DNA from: Clavelina lepadiformis
Lineage: Eukaryota; Chordata; Ascidiacea; Aplousobranchia; Clavelinidae
Direction: 5' to 3'
Length of the DNA: 64,000 bases
Assembly: GCF_947623445.1 (NCBI RefSeq)
Contig: NC_135241.1
Location: forward strand, 2,854,501 to 2,918,500
Below the pieces are notes generated by a model. It searched no databases. It had not been told where the DNA came from and saw nothing but the letters and a program-made list of their open reading frames with translations. Positions 48,350 to 59,946 of the stretch are shown here, one piece after another. The position numbers and the translations under genes were made by a program. How positions within the stretch are numbered: position 1 is the first letter of the stretch; the number at the start of each line of letters is the position of its first letter.

Positions 48350-50761
48350 TTACAGGTCAAAATTTTGTTTCTTCAGTTTGGTTTCACAGTCACGAATCCC
48401 AGCCTTCACCCGAATTATGTCCTTGTCGACGTCCAGTTGTTTTTCCGGAACATAAATTTCCCTCAATCGAAGCTCTGGTATGTAATATTGCAAAGCTTTC
48501 TTGTATTTGCCTTTTGTGTGATAACAGCAGCCCATGTTGTACAGGCAGAGACACACCAATGTAACAGAACCCTTGGCTTGTGAAATTGATAGCGCTCTAC
48601 GCAGCCAGCCTATAGCCTGGTCAAATTTTTTCAAAGACACTAGGCAGACGCCAACATTTTTTAGGCAGTTTGCCCTAAATAAAATGTGTAACGGACATCG
48701 TAGCCTATCTCTAAATGAGCTTAGGGCTTCGTGGTACTTATTCATACCCATGTTGCATACGCCAACGTGATAGCAAAGTTCGCCTAAACGTTTGTAGTTT
48801 TCCTCTGAATCTTCATCGTAATCTGTAATTATCCTTGTTGCTTCATTAAAAAACTTCATCCCTTCTTCAAACTCACCGACTTCATTACAGCATCTCCCCA
48901 TCATCATTGTGACGAGAGTTAAAGTATTCAACGGTCTAACGTTATGGTTAACCACGTATTTGCATTGCTTCGAGCATTTGCCGTACTCTTTTCGATCAAA
49001 ATATGCTTGAGCCAGTGAAATCCTCATTGAAAGCTCTTCTGCCAGTTGCTCTTCTTCTATTGGTTGGTTATTCTGCACAGAGCGCAGTTGATACTCTTCC
49101 CATTCATTTATAAGGTTGTCGTTGAGTCCCAAGCGATAAAGAATTCTCAACCTGAAGGAAAGTTTTGATTTTGCTAGATAGGTGTCAACCTTGGAGATGA
49201 AACCTCGTTTCGAACCAGGAGAAGCACCTGTTTCTTCAAGCGCTGTTCTAAGCGCTTCTTGGAGCATGTAAGCTGTGACAAAGTAATCACACGTACTTTT
49301 TATTCCTACTACTTCCAGAACATCACGTATAGCCAGAGCCCGCCCGTATTCATACACAGTGTCATCGCCAACCATATCACTTTGACTTCTTCTTGACCTG
49401 TACACTTTTAATCTAACCTGACACGCAATGGCTACAGCATAGAGAAGCTGATGAGCAGTATCCTCACTTATGAGACCCATTTCGTGTATTCTCTCAATAA
49501 TATCAAAGCAGGAACAATCGTCTAGAGAAAAGAGCCTCCCTATGGCCGATAAAAAGATGGTAGTACACCTGTAAACCACTCGTTTTACGTCAAAAGTATT
49601 GTTGGAGGCTACCATATTTAGTTGTGACAACACTTCGAAGTTCTTGTAGTTTTCTTTCAGTTGCTTAAAAGCCAGTTGATGAATTTTATCTTGATGTGTT
49701 TGCAGGATGCATTTGATTTGACAAACAAATTCGTTGTAAACCTGCCCATCGCCAGACACAAAGCATGTTTTTGTCAAAAGATCCCATAAATAATAACCAT
49801 TTTTTAGTTCTTCTTCATTGCCAAGGTACTTGGCCATTTCACTGACTGGCTTGATCAATTCCGTTGTAAAAGGCTTTTGTTTGGTGACTTCTTGTCTACC
49901 GAGAGGATTTTTACAAGCATGAGCTGCCAATCCATCTGGACATATTCCGCTCGGAGTAAATTCATCATAGAACCAGTCCGAGCCTGATTCAGAGTCGCTG
50001 TTCAAAGAAGGAATAGCGAGAAATCGTAGCAGGGTCTCCTTCAAATTTATCATTATAATCAGAAATAGAACGGAATACCAGCGAAAATATTCCAAGATCT
50101 TTTTGTATTTCAGTTCGTTGTTTTGCACGCCTTCCTCCAAAACTACTATACTTTCAAAGTCAGAGTAAGGAGTGACTTCCTTTTTGGCAAGAGAGCCCAT
50201 TCCAACATGCGTGAAGCGGCAGGGTGCAGTTCCCATTATTCCGACACATTTGTGGGATATGGAATCCATAATTGCCGTGTAATCCTTTGTCACCATTTCT
50301 TGTAGTGAACGAATCTCAGCCACCCTCATAATTTCTGTTTCTCTCTCTTTATTTTTGTCTTGTTCATCCGTGATATTTTCGAGATTGTCCAGCACCTGTG
50401 TCACCTTTTGCCTCATCCAATTAATTTTTACCGCAATTTCTTGTGAAATCTCCAGTAAATTAGCACCTTTTTTTTTGGCGTTAGCTAATTTAAGAACGTG
50501 GTTACAGAGCTCAAACAAATCATTTTTGATTTCAGTGTTAGCTGGTTGTCGTAGTAGAGCTGCGTTTAAAAGCCCAGCGCTTCTTACTAAACTGAATTTG
50601 TCTGGAGATTTTGTTCTATATAGTCTTCCTAACCGATGCAACAGTGGCGTGGTTTTTGTGATATCAAGCTCTCTTTGTTTATTCATAATTCCTTTTACAG
50701 GAACGCACAGTTTTTTCAACTGTTTGGCAACACTAATTTCTTCTTCACCGAGTCCCTCCAT
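48350..50761 (-). CDS. GlnD/DUF294-type nucleotidyltransferase fused to TPR repeats (intronless)
   Basis: One reading frame of 803 residues with a true ATG at 50761. Residues 1-165 are helical. Residues about 184-212 hold the nucleotidyltransferase signature GMGSLAKKEVTPYSDFESIV, like the GG/GS-x-R-x-E-x-x-P-x-SDxD motif of GlnD-type (DUF294) enzymes; here the acidic pair is D201/E203. Residues 265-320 (FTPSGICPDG, NPLGRQ, KPFTTELIKPVSEM) and 395-455 (IGRLFSLDD...EMGLISEDTAHQLLYAVAIACQVRLKV) resemble the substrate-binding helices of that family. From about 580 to 790 there are TPR-like helical pairs (QAYFDRKEYGKCSKQCKYVV, KKFDQAIGWLRRALSI, KGKYKKALQYYIPEL). The reaction and target are unknown; such enzymes move nucleotides onto proteins or small molecules. 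Similar fusions exist, to my recollection, in other marine invertebrates. Confidence 0.8.
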   Translation of the reverse strand: MEGLGEEEISVAKQLKKLCVPVKGIMNKQRELDITKTTPLLHRLGRLYRTKSPDKFSLVRSAGLLNAALLRQPANTEIKNDLFELCNHVLKLANAKKKGANLLEISQEIAVKINWMRQKVTQVLDNLENITDEQDKNKERETEIMRVAEIRSLQEMVTKDYTAIMDSISHKCVGIMGTAPCRFTHVGMGSLAKKEVTPYSDFESIVVLEEGVQNNELKYKKILEYFRWYSVLFLIIMINLKETLLRFLAIPSLNSDSESGSDWFYDEFTPSGICPDGLAAHACKNPLGRQEVTKQKPFTTELIKPVSEMAKYLGNEEELKNGYYLWDLLTKTCFVSGDGQVYNEFVCQIKCILQTHQDKIHQLAFKQLKENYKNFEVLSQLNMVASNNTFDVKRVVYRCTTIFLSAIGRLFSLDDCSCFDIIERIHEMGLISEDTAHQLLYAVAIACQVRLKVYRSRRSQSDMVGDDTVYEYGRALAIRDVLEVVGIKSTCDYFVTAYMLQEALRTALEETGASPGSKRGFISKVDTYLAKSKLSFRLRILYRLGLNDNLINEWEEYQLRSVQNNQPIEEEQLAEELSMRISLAQAYFDRKEYGKCSKQCKYVVNHNVRPLNTLTLVTMMMGRCCNEVGEFEEGMKFFNEATRIITDYDEDSEENYKRLGELCYHVGVCNMGMNKYHEALSSFRDRLRCPLHILFRANCLKNVGVCLVSLKKFDQAIGWLRRALSISQAKGSVTLVCLCLYNMGCCYHTKGKYKKALQYYIPELRLREIYVPEKQLDVDKDIIRVKAGIRDCETKLKKQNFDL

Positions 50762-53134
50762 ATCGCAAACTGCAACCTAACTTATAACTTACAATACTTG
50801 TATCGTGTAGCTTGCTTTATCATGTAGACTTACATAGTTGCATATTTATATTAATGACGATATGCGCTGACATAACGAAGGAACGACTGTAGTTGATGTT
50901 CCAGTCGCACTTCGGTAAATATTAGTTTCCTTGCTTGAATAGGCAATATCTGCATCTTCCCCTGGCTTGTTTGTTTTTACTGATTAGCGCTCAAAGAGAA
51001 TGAGATTACAGAACAGTATAAAGGACATATCGGATTTTTCCCCATTCATAATAGCTCTTCGACAAAAGAAAGTAAACACCTGACGAGCCATGTTTCGAGC
51101 TCTTTATGAAAGCTTCTTTAGTGGATTTGGAATGAATTACGAAGTCAATAAAATGAACAAGTCTTGTCAAGTCGAATGAAAGTGCAATAATATCAAGACC
51201 TTGGTTGCGGAAGATTTCGCGATCGTCAGATATAAAACTCATTCGGTATGACCAGAACAACGAAAACTCAAGTCCAACCTTACAATAGTGATCTATAGCT
51301 GTTACTCTATAGGCTACCAGTGTTTCTTAATATTTTTAGGATCACGAACCCCTACAACATTCTTCAAAGAGCTATGCACCACTTTTCAAGAAACACAATG
51401 CAAAAATGGAAATTAGGTTTTTATCAACGTGGTAATTGTCGAAAAGACAGCAAACAAAACAAGATACACCCAATTCACAACTAACAAAACTATACAACAA
51501 CAGAAAAATCACTAGTGAATCAGAAAAGAAATAAAAGTAATGGAGCGAGCAGCAAGCAATATGCCCTCTGCCCTTTTAATTTAACACGTTTACTAATGTA
51601 GCCATTGTACAAACTAGTATTTAGTCAAGGTGCATGTCTGACTACAGCTGTGGTCTGATCAACTGGAATAACGACCTTATGGACAGATGACGGTAAATGG
51701 ATTTCGTTTTATGGACCTCTAAAAGTATCTTTTTGGATCCCTTATGGGTTCATGGACCTCAGGTTAAGAATCCCTGATCTATACCCTCTGAATAACAACA
51801 ATCGGCCACAAGTTACCAGAAGCCTAGTTACCAGAAGCCTAGCCTTGTGACGGTTACGTCACGAGTCATGGGTTGTTTTGTAAATGCTGAAAGTTTATTT
51901 TGGGATCTTGCGATTCAATAATTGCTGACCAAGCTTAAATTCTCCGTAATGACGTTCAGATGAATTACCTCGGTTGAACTGGTGTGCCGTATATATACTG
52001 TTTTAATGTTTGCAATCTTTCCTTTTACTCTTTACCCTTTCACTTTTACTACTGCACAATGTAACATGCAGTAAGCTTTGCCCAAAGGCGAAAGCCTTTT
52101 TGTCTGATAATTACAAATAAAATGGGAACTTTATCATTTAGTAATATGTATAGACAGAATTTAAGCAACTAAACAGCATTGTCACGCCGTTTGAGAAATG
52201 AGAACTCATATTATCGAAGCAGAAGCAAAACAAGTTATCATCTTTAATCGTCCTTGCTCATATTGTAGCCATAGCCGCCAGTGTACGCGGTCTTTATGGC
52301 AAAGATGTTTGTTTTGTAATACTGTACTTCACAAAAGTAATTCAGCAACGAACCAATTATTATTTGTTATAGCCTAATACCAAAGACGTATGACGTAGAC
52401 CATTTGCAAAAGAAAATATTGCTTGCCATGTTATAAATCCTAAAACTTAAATAGTACTTTTATGTAATAAAACTTAGTTATATTTGTGTCAAATTTATGT
52501 ACTGTAAATTGATTACGCAATGGGTATGCGTATAATGGTTTGACAAATGGTGTTGATTTTGTGTTTCATTAATAATTACGATTTGGTACTAGAGTGAAAT
52601 ATAAGGAATTCATATTTTGATTTTGTATCTGGAGTATATGATAATAACCTAGACAAAACTATATTTGGAAGAAGAAACGTCTGCTTCGACGCTTTAACAT
52701 GTCATAAACTTCAATCAAATTCCAAAAAAAAAATGAATACTTTGCAATGATTATTTTCAGTAACCAGGCATGACTGTCTATCCGAATAATTTATAAATAA
52801 AACATTGTTACTACAGCAATAATTATTATATTTCAGTTACACAATTATAATTTTGAAACAAAAGCCGAACTTGGTTCTTTAATCCAAATTAAAAAATGCT
52901 CCCAGAAAACACAAAAAAATTACTACTCTCACCGCTTGCTACGACTGACAACTGTCAACTACTTAGCTATCAGCTGGCGGTTTGTTCAAAACTTATGAAA
53001 TGGGTTTGAAAAATTAACGTAGCCTATTTCTTCTGTTACTTTTTGGTTTATCAGGCTATTTTTACTGTAAGTGTATGTTTGTTGTTTTAGTCTTGACTAA
53101 GGCTCTGACAAAAAATAATACAGTATAAGGTATC
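50762..53134. other. Intergenic between divergent genes, one degraded MITE
   Basis: It separates the NTase-TPR start (minus) from the SPICE1 start (plus), so it must hold both promoters. I see no exon chain. A 15-bp word (AGTTACCAGAAGCCT) is duplicated in tandem at about 51812-51842. Confidence 0.45.
51320..51773. mobile_element. Degraded hAT-like MITE
   Basis: The left end reads CAGTGTTTCTTAATATTTTT and the right end, inverted, CAGGGATTCTTAACCTGAGG. Both are near the hAT form CAGKGRTTCTTAA. The next inner sequence on both sides has GGATC and GAACCC-type words (ATCACGAACCCC; CATGAACCCATAAGGGATCC inverted). I could not confirm a clean 8-bp duplication. Confidence 0.5.
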
Positions 53135-56100
53135 ATGTTTTATCGTGGTCATGTACAACGGAGGAAACTTTTGAAGCCGAGGTCACACACAAAGAAAAAG
53201 AATTCCTCGCTTAGGCAACCGGGCTGGGATGTAAGTTGATACGAAAAACGCACATTTTCCAGATTTTTAAGTTTTCAATTTGTGGAAAAATTGTTTCTGC
53301 AATAAGCAGCAAAGCGGTTAACCCAGCAAACTGTTTTAAATCAGCCACACACGTTGCAAGTTTTCCAATCCGGCACTGTTGTCTATAGCCATGTTTCTTG
53401 TTGTGGGAATTTATGCTATACATATTCATGTAGAACAAGGATGGGTAAACTACGACCTACACAGGGATTCTATGAAGCTGGAATATATGCGTAACACCTG
53501 TTTTTGAGACAATCAAAAACCAAAATTATAAGTAGGCGTAAATTCAACGAATATTTTCAGACGTTGCATGGCTTAAGTCAAAGTTATGTGGCCTAAGTCA
53601 AAAAAAAAAAGTGCAATGAATATTACGGTCTAGTCCATAACAAGTGCACAACCTAATGACATCACAATTTGGGTAGCAGGGGTCTAGTATACAAATGCAT
53701 CACGCTGTTATGCACTTCTGCACTAGACCCGAATGTTATTAATTTATAAACGAATAGTTGGAACTATTTTAGAGATGTCAGTTTAGCGTATCAAATGTGT
53801 TATTAGCCTATGCAAAGATATCTCACAAAGGGTGAGCAGTTTTCAAACTGTTTAAACTCACTTGGAATAGTATGATTTACTACAAAGCTTTAACTTAGCC
53901 ACCAATAATTTTTCCAGGTTTGGCAACCCTATTGTGGCACATGCACGAGACTGGTCTATGTGCGTGCCAAAATTTTACAAGTTCAGGCCGATTTATGATA
54001 AACAGACTACTCAAAGCTGGTTGTTTGAATGCCGATTTATAATAAATAAACAAAAGACATTGAAAACTAATTATTGCATCATAATTGCTTATGATTTTAC
54101 CCATCTGTTAAACTCAATGCCTAATGCAACCAATGCGTCAAAAAGTTTGCCTACTCTTAGTCTAGATCAGTGGTTCTCAAACTGGGGTCCGCGAGACAAT
54201 TTTCTGGGACCGCGAAGCACCTTCCAAAAAAACCGCACTTCTTGCCATCAAGCCAAAAGCTCGAAACCGGTTGAATGTGATTCACGATATTAGGGTTACG
54301 TTGTCCAAAACGGAACCAAACATCACTGAACTGGTTGCAAAGAAGCAAGTACACCCGTCACATTGATACCATAATAACCAAAATGTTGTTTTGTGTTGAT
54401 TTTTTAAGGGACCGTGAGGCATTTAAAAAATTGCTAGGAGACCATTACATACTTCCTTTTGAAAAATTTTGAGAACCACTGGTCTAGATTATAACATGAC
54501 CAAACGATATTGATTAGGAGATTATTTTGTCTATAAGGTAACTGACTAAGTGATGTTTGCTTTTAGAACACAATTCAGGACCTTACTGTTCATGCTGCAT
54601 CACCGGAAGAAATGGTAAGCATTTTAGCGTATTTGGTTATAATCTGTATATTCTAATTGTTTATATGCTGTTATTATTTTACCTTAAAAAGATCAAGGTT
54701 TTTGTACTAAGCATATGCAATATTTTGCTGTGTATATATAAAAACAGTCGCAATCGACTTCAATTAAAGTGATCACATGTTTTAATTTTCACCATAAATA
54801 TTGTTGACAAGCTTCGAAGGCAAATCCGTCATAAATCAAAGAATGTCGATGCAGCTCGTCGGGAATTAACCGCAAAGAGAAAAGGACTTCCTGTTGATCT
54901 GGTTTTAAGTCCTGCCAAGGTTGAGTTGGAAATGAAAAAGTTGGCAATTTTAAGAGAGGTAATGCTGCTGTTTTTGGTATATACAAAGGTAATACAATAT
55001 GATATGCCACTGTTACATGAGGTGGGTTTTTATCATTTAAATAAACAAACATATTCCAGGTTTTATACGACCACAATGATTTAAATGAAGTGCTACGAAG
55101 AACTGATAAAACAATGGCTTCTGTAAAGACATTATTTCACGATTCTACATGCAGAAAATCAGGTATAATTGCAGCTTACTGTAATCTCATTTAGTTGTGC
55201 ACATGAATGTTATGCCTATTAAATATTTTATGCTTTCAAGTCTTCCTTTTTCTTAAAAAAGGACAACTTTTTTGTTAATTGAAATTTGATTCCGACTAGG
55301 TCGTCCAAACATTACTCTTGCTCCCGGTAAAATTCAAGGCCGAGATCCTCCAGTTTCCACGGCAACTGAGCAACCATCAAAATTTGATGCATTGTCAGAT
55401 TCAGTGATGGATAGTCAAGCACTTAATGATGGGGTATGTGTGCTGTTTATATCATTAATATTAAAAGGAACCAATCCAACAGTATTTTGAAATTAGGTGG
55501 TATGGAATCATAACCTAGCAGACAATACGTAAGCTAATTTAACCTTGAGCTATTTTCTCTTTCAATTTCACTCTATAAGTTGGAGTAGAGTTTAATAATA
55601 ATACATTTATCCTAAACTTCTAGTTTACGTATATCATAAACTTCTAATAGTTTGTTAGATATCAGTGTTGTTACAGACCTGTATTTTGCCTTTTATCTCT
55701 CCTTACATATGTCCAGATGTCATCATCTGATGAAAGTGAATATGAAGATGATGTGCAGTTTGAGTCGAAAGTTGACTACGACCGCTTCATGAGTCTATTG
55801 AAGGACTCCATGAACAATACAAGGAACCCTAAAGCAGCAGGTATTGCAGCAGGATATTTCTCATATTATACCATCTAGATTTGCTGAATATAAACTGCTA
55901 AGAAAGAAGACTCATTATTTGTTTTATTTCATTCTTGTTTATTCCAGATTCTGAACTTATGAAGACACCTGAGAAGAATTCAAATGTGAGGTCACAAATG
56001 CAACAATCAGCACTGAACTGCACGGAAGAAGTGAAAAGAACTCTCTCTAGAATATCTCCGATAAAAGAAAAAGAGGAAAACAAACCAAGCGATAATAAAA

Positions 56101-59100
56101 TGAAGGTTGATGACCAGACCAGGTAATTGTTTGTCGTGATCTTTAACAACGTTTTAATCTGAAATTATTTCTGTATTACTCTTGAATGTATGTTTGTTGT
56201 TTTTGTAGAAAAATTGATCACTTAATTACCAGTATTGCGAGTGATACATCCAAACTGCAGAAAAAACTCAACAATTCAACAGCTACAGCGATATCAGTTC
56301 AGCCCAGAGCTAACATAACCCAGTGCAATATGACATATGATGACTTACAAGGTTTGGATAGTATTGAATCTAATGGCGTTTACTTCAACAAGTAGCATAT
56401 TTTACTGAAGTTGTCATTTATAGTACTGTAAGTTACATTTTTCTGCAATTGGTGCATACCAACGAGACAACACTGACCGTAAATGCTGACATGGTAGTTT
56501 CCTGGGTCAGGTGCTATGGCTAAAGTTGAAAAGAGCATCACTGCTTTCGAAGGACGGACAGGTAGAAGAGAGGAAGAACAAACCAACTCTGGAACTGGTT
56601 TGGCAGGCTTCACTGCCACCCTTATTGATGCAGTCACCCGATTAATTTCTTATGTTAATGAGGTATGGTTAGGGAAGGGTTGATAAGTAGCATGTTTAGT
56701 AGTATGGCCACTAGTATGTGTGCAATGATATTGCTCGATTCAGAATTTTTCAAAAGCTCATTTCAGATCAAAGAATGTATTTGCTAAAAGTACTTTGTCT
56801 GTATAATTCCAACTGTATTTCTTTTGTTTTATTTTTAAGAACTCTACATGGACGGAACGTTGTAGATTTTATGACATCATCATAATCATCCCATAATATT
56901 CCGGTACTTATTATTTTATGTTCAGGGTGAGATCAAGACACAAGAAGTTGAGAAAAAAATTGGATCTTTACAGGAAAAACTTGATCACCAACAAGCTGTC
57001 ACCGAGGCACTGACAATGGAGCTTGTTAACACACAAAAAGTGGTAAAAATTTTGTTTCATTCGTTAAAACTTCTTGACAACAGCTTGTGGGTTATGTTTG
57101 GATGTATCACTCGCAATACTGGTAATTAAGTGATCAATTTTTCTACAAAAACAACAAACATACATTCAGATTAAAATGTTGCTAAAGATCACGACAAGCA
57201 ATTACCTGGTCATTTTCTCGAAAGTTATTGATTTTGTGCAGTAAATTTTATTTTGCTTTCATAGGGAAATGAATTAGCACTCACTACCACCCCTTAGCTT
57301 GTAGTTATATTCAAAGTTCATATTATTATACAAGTTTTTTACAAATTTTACCGGATGTTAGATAAAGCAAGGCCAGGAACAGGTCAAGTCATTAGAAGAA
57401 AAACTAAAGCTGGAAAAAGAAACACAAAATCGTGAAAGCAGGGAAGCAATGTCTCAACTTGAAGAAAGATTTAATAATTTGACGCAAACTGTTTGCGATT
57501 TAGAAAATAAATTGGGTAATTTTTGATTTTCCGTGATTAAATTAAACTGGAGAATTGTTTTTTTTTTCGAAAAAGGTTTGAGACAGTTACCTTTCCAATT
57601 TTGAAAAATGTTTGCAATTTTTACAGTGATTTCTGAAAACACAATCGTGGTCGATGAAGCGGAACCTGATGTTAATGGGATCCAAGTCTTCGAGGTAATT
57701 GCAGTTGGAGCAGAACATTGCTGTATCTCAGCTTCTGTGCCTTAAAAATGCTGGAATATTCCGTTATTTCACTATTCCCATGGTGTTCAGGCGGGATGCA
57801 GCTCGAAGCAGGAAGATAAAGACGCGGAGGAACTTGCCTTAAAAACTGACATGGTTCGACTTCTGGATGCGTTAAAGTCCCAAAATGACAAAGTAAGTTT
57901 TCATGTTGTGGCATGTTACTAGCACAGGACAATTGTAACTACATAGTCCTGCAATTTGCTCTCACTTCATAAGGTTGTGGCATCTCAACGAGCCCCATCA
58001 CCCCCTGCTGCGATGCCTTTCCCGACATCTTTAACTTTCGGCAGCACTCAAGAAGCTGCACAAACTATCGCTTCAGTTGAAAGTCACTTGCGTCATCTGC
58101 AACTTCAACACGCTGAAGCACAACATAGAATGGATGAACTGACACAGCAGGCTAAGGTTGAGTTTCCTGTAACTACCACAACTTGTGTCAAGTTCATCTT
58201 ACTTTAAAAGCTTGGTTAACTACAAACTTTCCATAGAATTTTTTGCTTGAATTTGAATAGATTTTCTCCGGATTGTCACCACCTGGCTCTGTGGCTTCAT
58301 CACAACACGTCGCTTCCTCTTCAGTTGGAGTAGCAGACTCCCTTGATCTCGCTCCACTTCCTGTGAAGTTGCAGATGGAAGCTGCAAAACCGCTCATCCA
58401 GCAAAGCAATGTGGCATGGTCTACAAACGAGGAACGTGTTGTTCCATTCTCATCCTCCCCGCCGTGTCACGATGTCCCTGAACTGATGAATCCACTTCTT
58501 GTCACTTCTGTGAATCCCAGAGGAAACGAAAATTCGTCGACTGAGAATCTATTTGGCAGTGATGGCGGGAGTTTTAAGTTCCTGGAACAAGACACAAGTG
58601 AAACTGAAAGCAACATCTCGTTGACAAGCAGCATCATGTCCTCACCTCATGCTATGCAACAACAGAAAGTTGTCCTAAGCAGCATTCAAAGAACCCAGGT
58701 GGTTTTACCAGTTTACTAACTTCTACAAATATTCTTGAGTCTTAACTTCTACTAAATTTTTAAAGTTATCAAGAGGTTTATTTGATTTTCTAAATCTCAA
58801 AAACTTTGAATTCTTATGTTAAGTTGAGCTTGGAAGATCGCATATCAGAGTTAAACAGGCAACACAGTGAAGCACAAGGAAGACTGCAGAAGTTAGTTGC
58901 AAGGCGACGAAATGGTGAGTGTATTTCTTACCATACTCTTAGTTCAACACTTGTTGAGGTAACAACAAAAGATGGGAGCCAGGGTAAATTACAACGTTAT
59001 TAAAATCTATCACTACGTAATAACATAGTCTACATTTGGAAAGAGCAAGCGCGCTGCATTTGAAACCAGACTGAGTGCCAAATAAATTTATGAAAAATTT

Positions 59101-59605
59101 CAAAACATTTCACGCATAGTGTGGGGTTGCATTAATACCACTGAATCATGTTGATAAAGATATCAATGTACTGCATACATATAAGCTCCTTTCAGGGAAA
59201 TGAGGCATGGTTGGTGAAGAACCAATACCAAGCTGGGCAAAGATTTTCTTTAGCCAAGAATAAATATTAATAATAAATACTAATAATCAAACAATACCAA
59301 TCAACCAACTTTCCATTTTAAACAGATCAAGTGGGGAAGAGAGTGCAAGTGAGTCTTCCAACGACTGACATGTTTGAAACCCCTCAGGTTAGCAAGAAAC
59401 CACAAAGCAAGCCAACACAGGTCAGTCATTGAATTATGCAGCATTCTTTGAACAATAAATATCTAAAATACTGTAACTTATTCAAGCATAAAAGTGGGAT
59501 CAAGATCACGCTGATCAGTGATCAACTTTATAAAACAATTTTTATTTCTAGGACCCGAGCACAGCAGCATGGCACACATTGACATCTCATGCAGAATTTA
59601 AATGA
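53135..59605 (+). CDS. SPICE1: SPICE1, spindle and centriole-associated protein 1 (18 exons)
   Basis: Exons: 53135-53230, 54567-54614, 54812-54958, 55060-55162, 55300-55433, 55717-55840, 55948-56122, 56209-56351, 56511-56662, 56926-57042, 57362-57515, 57627-57694, 57791-57892, 57974-58156, 58261-58698, 58824-58914, 59326-59420, 59552-59605. They sum to 2424 nt (807 residues; human is near 855). Every phase agrees and the chain ends in TGA. Family signatures in order: basic N-terminus, then NTIQDLTVHAASPEE, VLYDHNDLNEVLRRTDKTM, RPNITLAPG, the core EGRTGRREEEQTNSGTGLAG and FTATLIDAVTRLISYV, then coiled coils (exons 10-11) and SLEDRISELNRQHSEAQGRL near the end. SPICE1 sits at centrioles and spindle microtubules and is needed for centriole duplication and chromosome congression. 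It is tail-to-tail with NOL12. Confidence 0.93.
54168..54481. mobile_element. hAT MITE with exact 8-bp target duplication, SPICE1 intron 1
   Basis: The left end is CAGTGGTTCTCAAACTGGGG and the right end, inverted, CAGTGGTTCTCAAAATTTTT. GTCTAGAT flanks both sides exactly (54160-54167 and 54482-54489). It has 314 bp and no coding capacity. Its ends closely match those of the hAT copy at 37967-39353, so a related transposase may have moved it. Confidence 0.92.
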
Positions 59606-59639
59606 TTAAACACTGTTATTTTACAAATTTTGTAACAAT

Positions 59640-59645
59640 TTTATT
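59640..59645 (-). terminator. Possible NOL12 polyadenylation signal
   Basis: TTTATT here is AATAAA on the minus strand, 301 bp past the NOL12 stop. I saw no closer copy. It lies inside the SPICE1 3' UTR. Confidence 0.4.
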
Positions 59646-59655
59646 TAAGCATGAT

Positions 59656-59661
59656 AATAAA
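59656..59661 (+). terminator. Likely SPICE1 polyadenylation signal
   Basis: AATAAA 51 bp after the SPICE1 stop codon. Confidence 0.6.
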
Positions 59662-59946
59662 ATAGCTTTTTTAAGAATCCATGCAATATGGTCAGTGAGC
59701 TTAGACAGAATCAGTGTTGGTAGCAGATACTGGAGGTTTATAAGAATTACATAACTATTTCGGAGAACTGCATCACATATAGACTAGCATAAACCTATTT
59801 TTTTGTAACCACTACTAAATTTAAACAATCCTCTTTCTATGCGCTCATTTCTTAAGTTTGCAAAGCCAGAAAAAATGGCTGCGTGGTGGAATATACAGCA
59901 TTCGCTATGCCAGTAAACATTTAAAAAGTTTGGTGTAAATGTGTCA

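Noticed and set aside
50355-50780. 141-codon plus-strand frame over the NTase-TPR start
   Set aside because: Antisense shadow of a strongly supported coding sequence; no independent features.
53934-53971. Hairpin-like TGGCACATGCAC...GTGCGTGCCA
   Set aside because: Short imperfect inverted repeat in SPICE1 intron 1, with no sign of an RNA gene.
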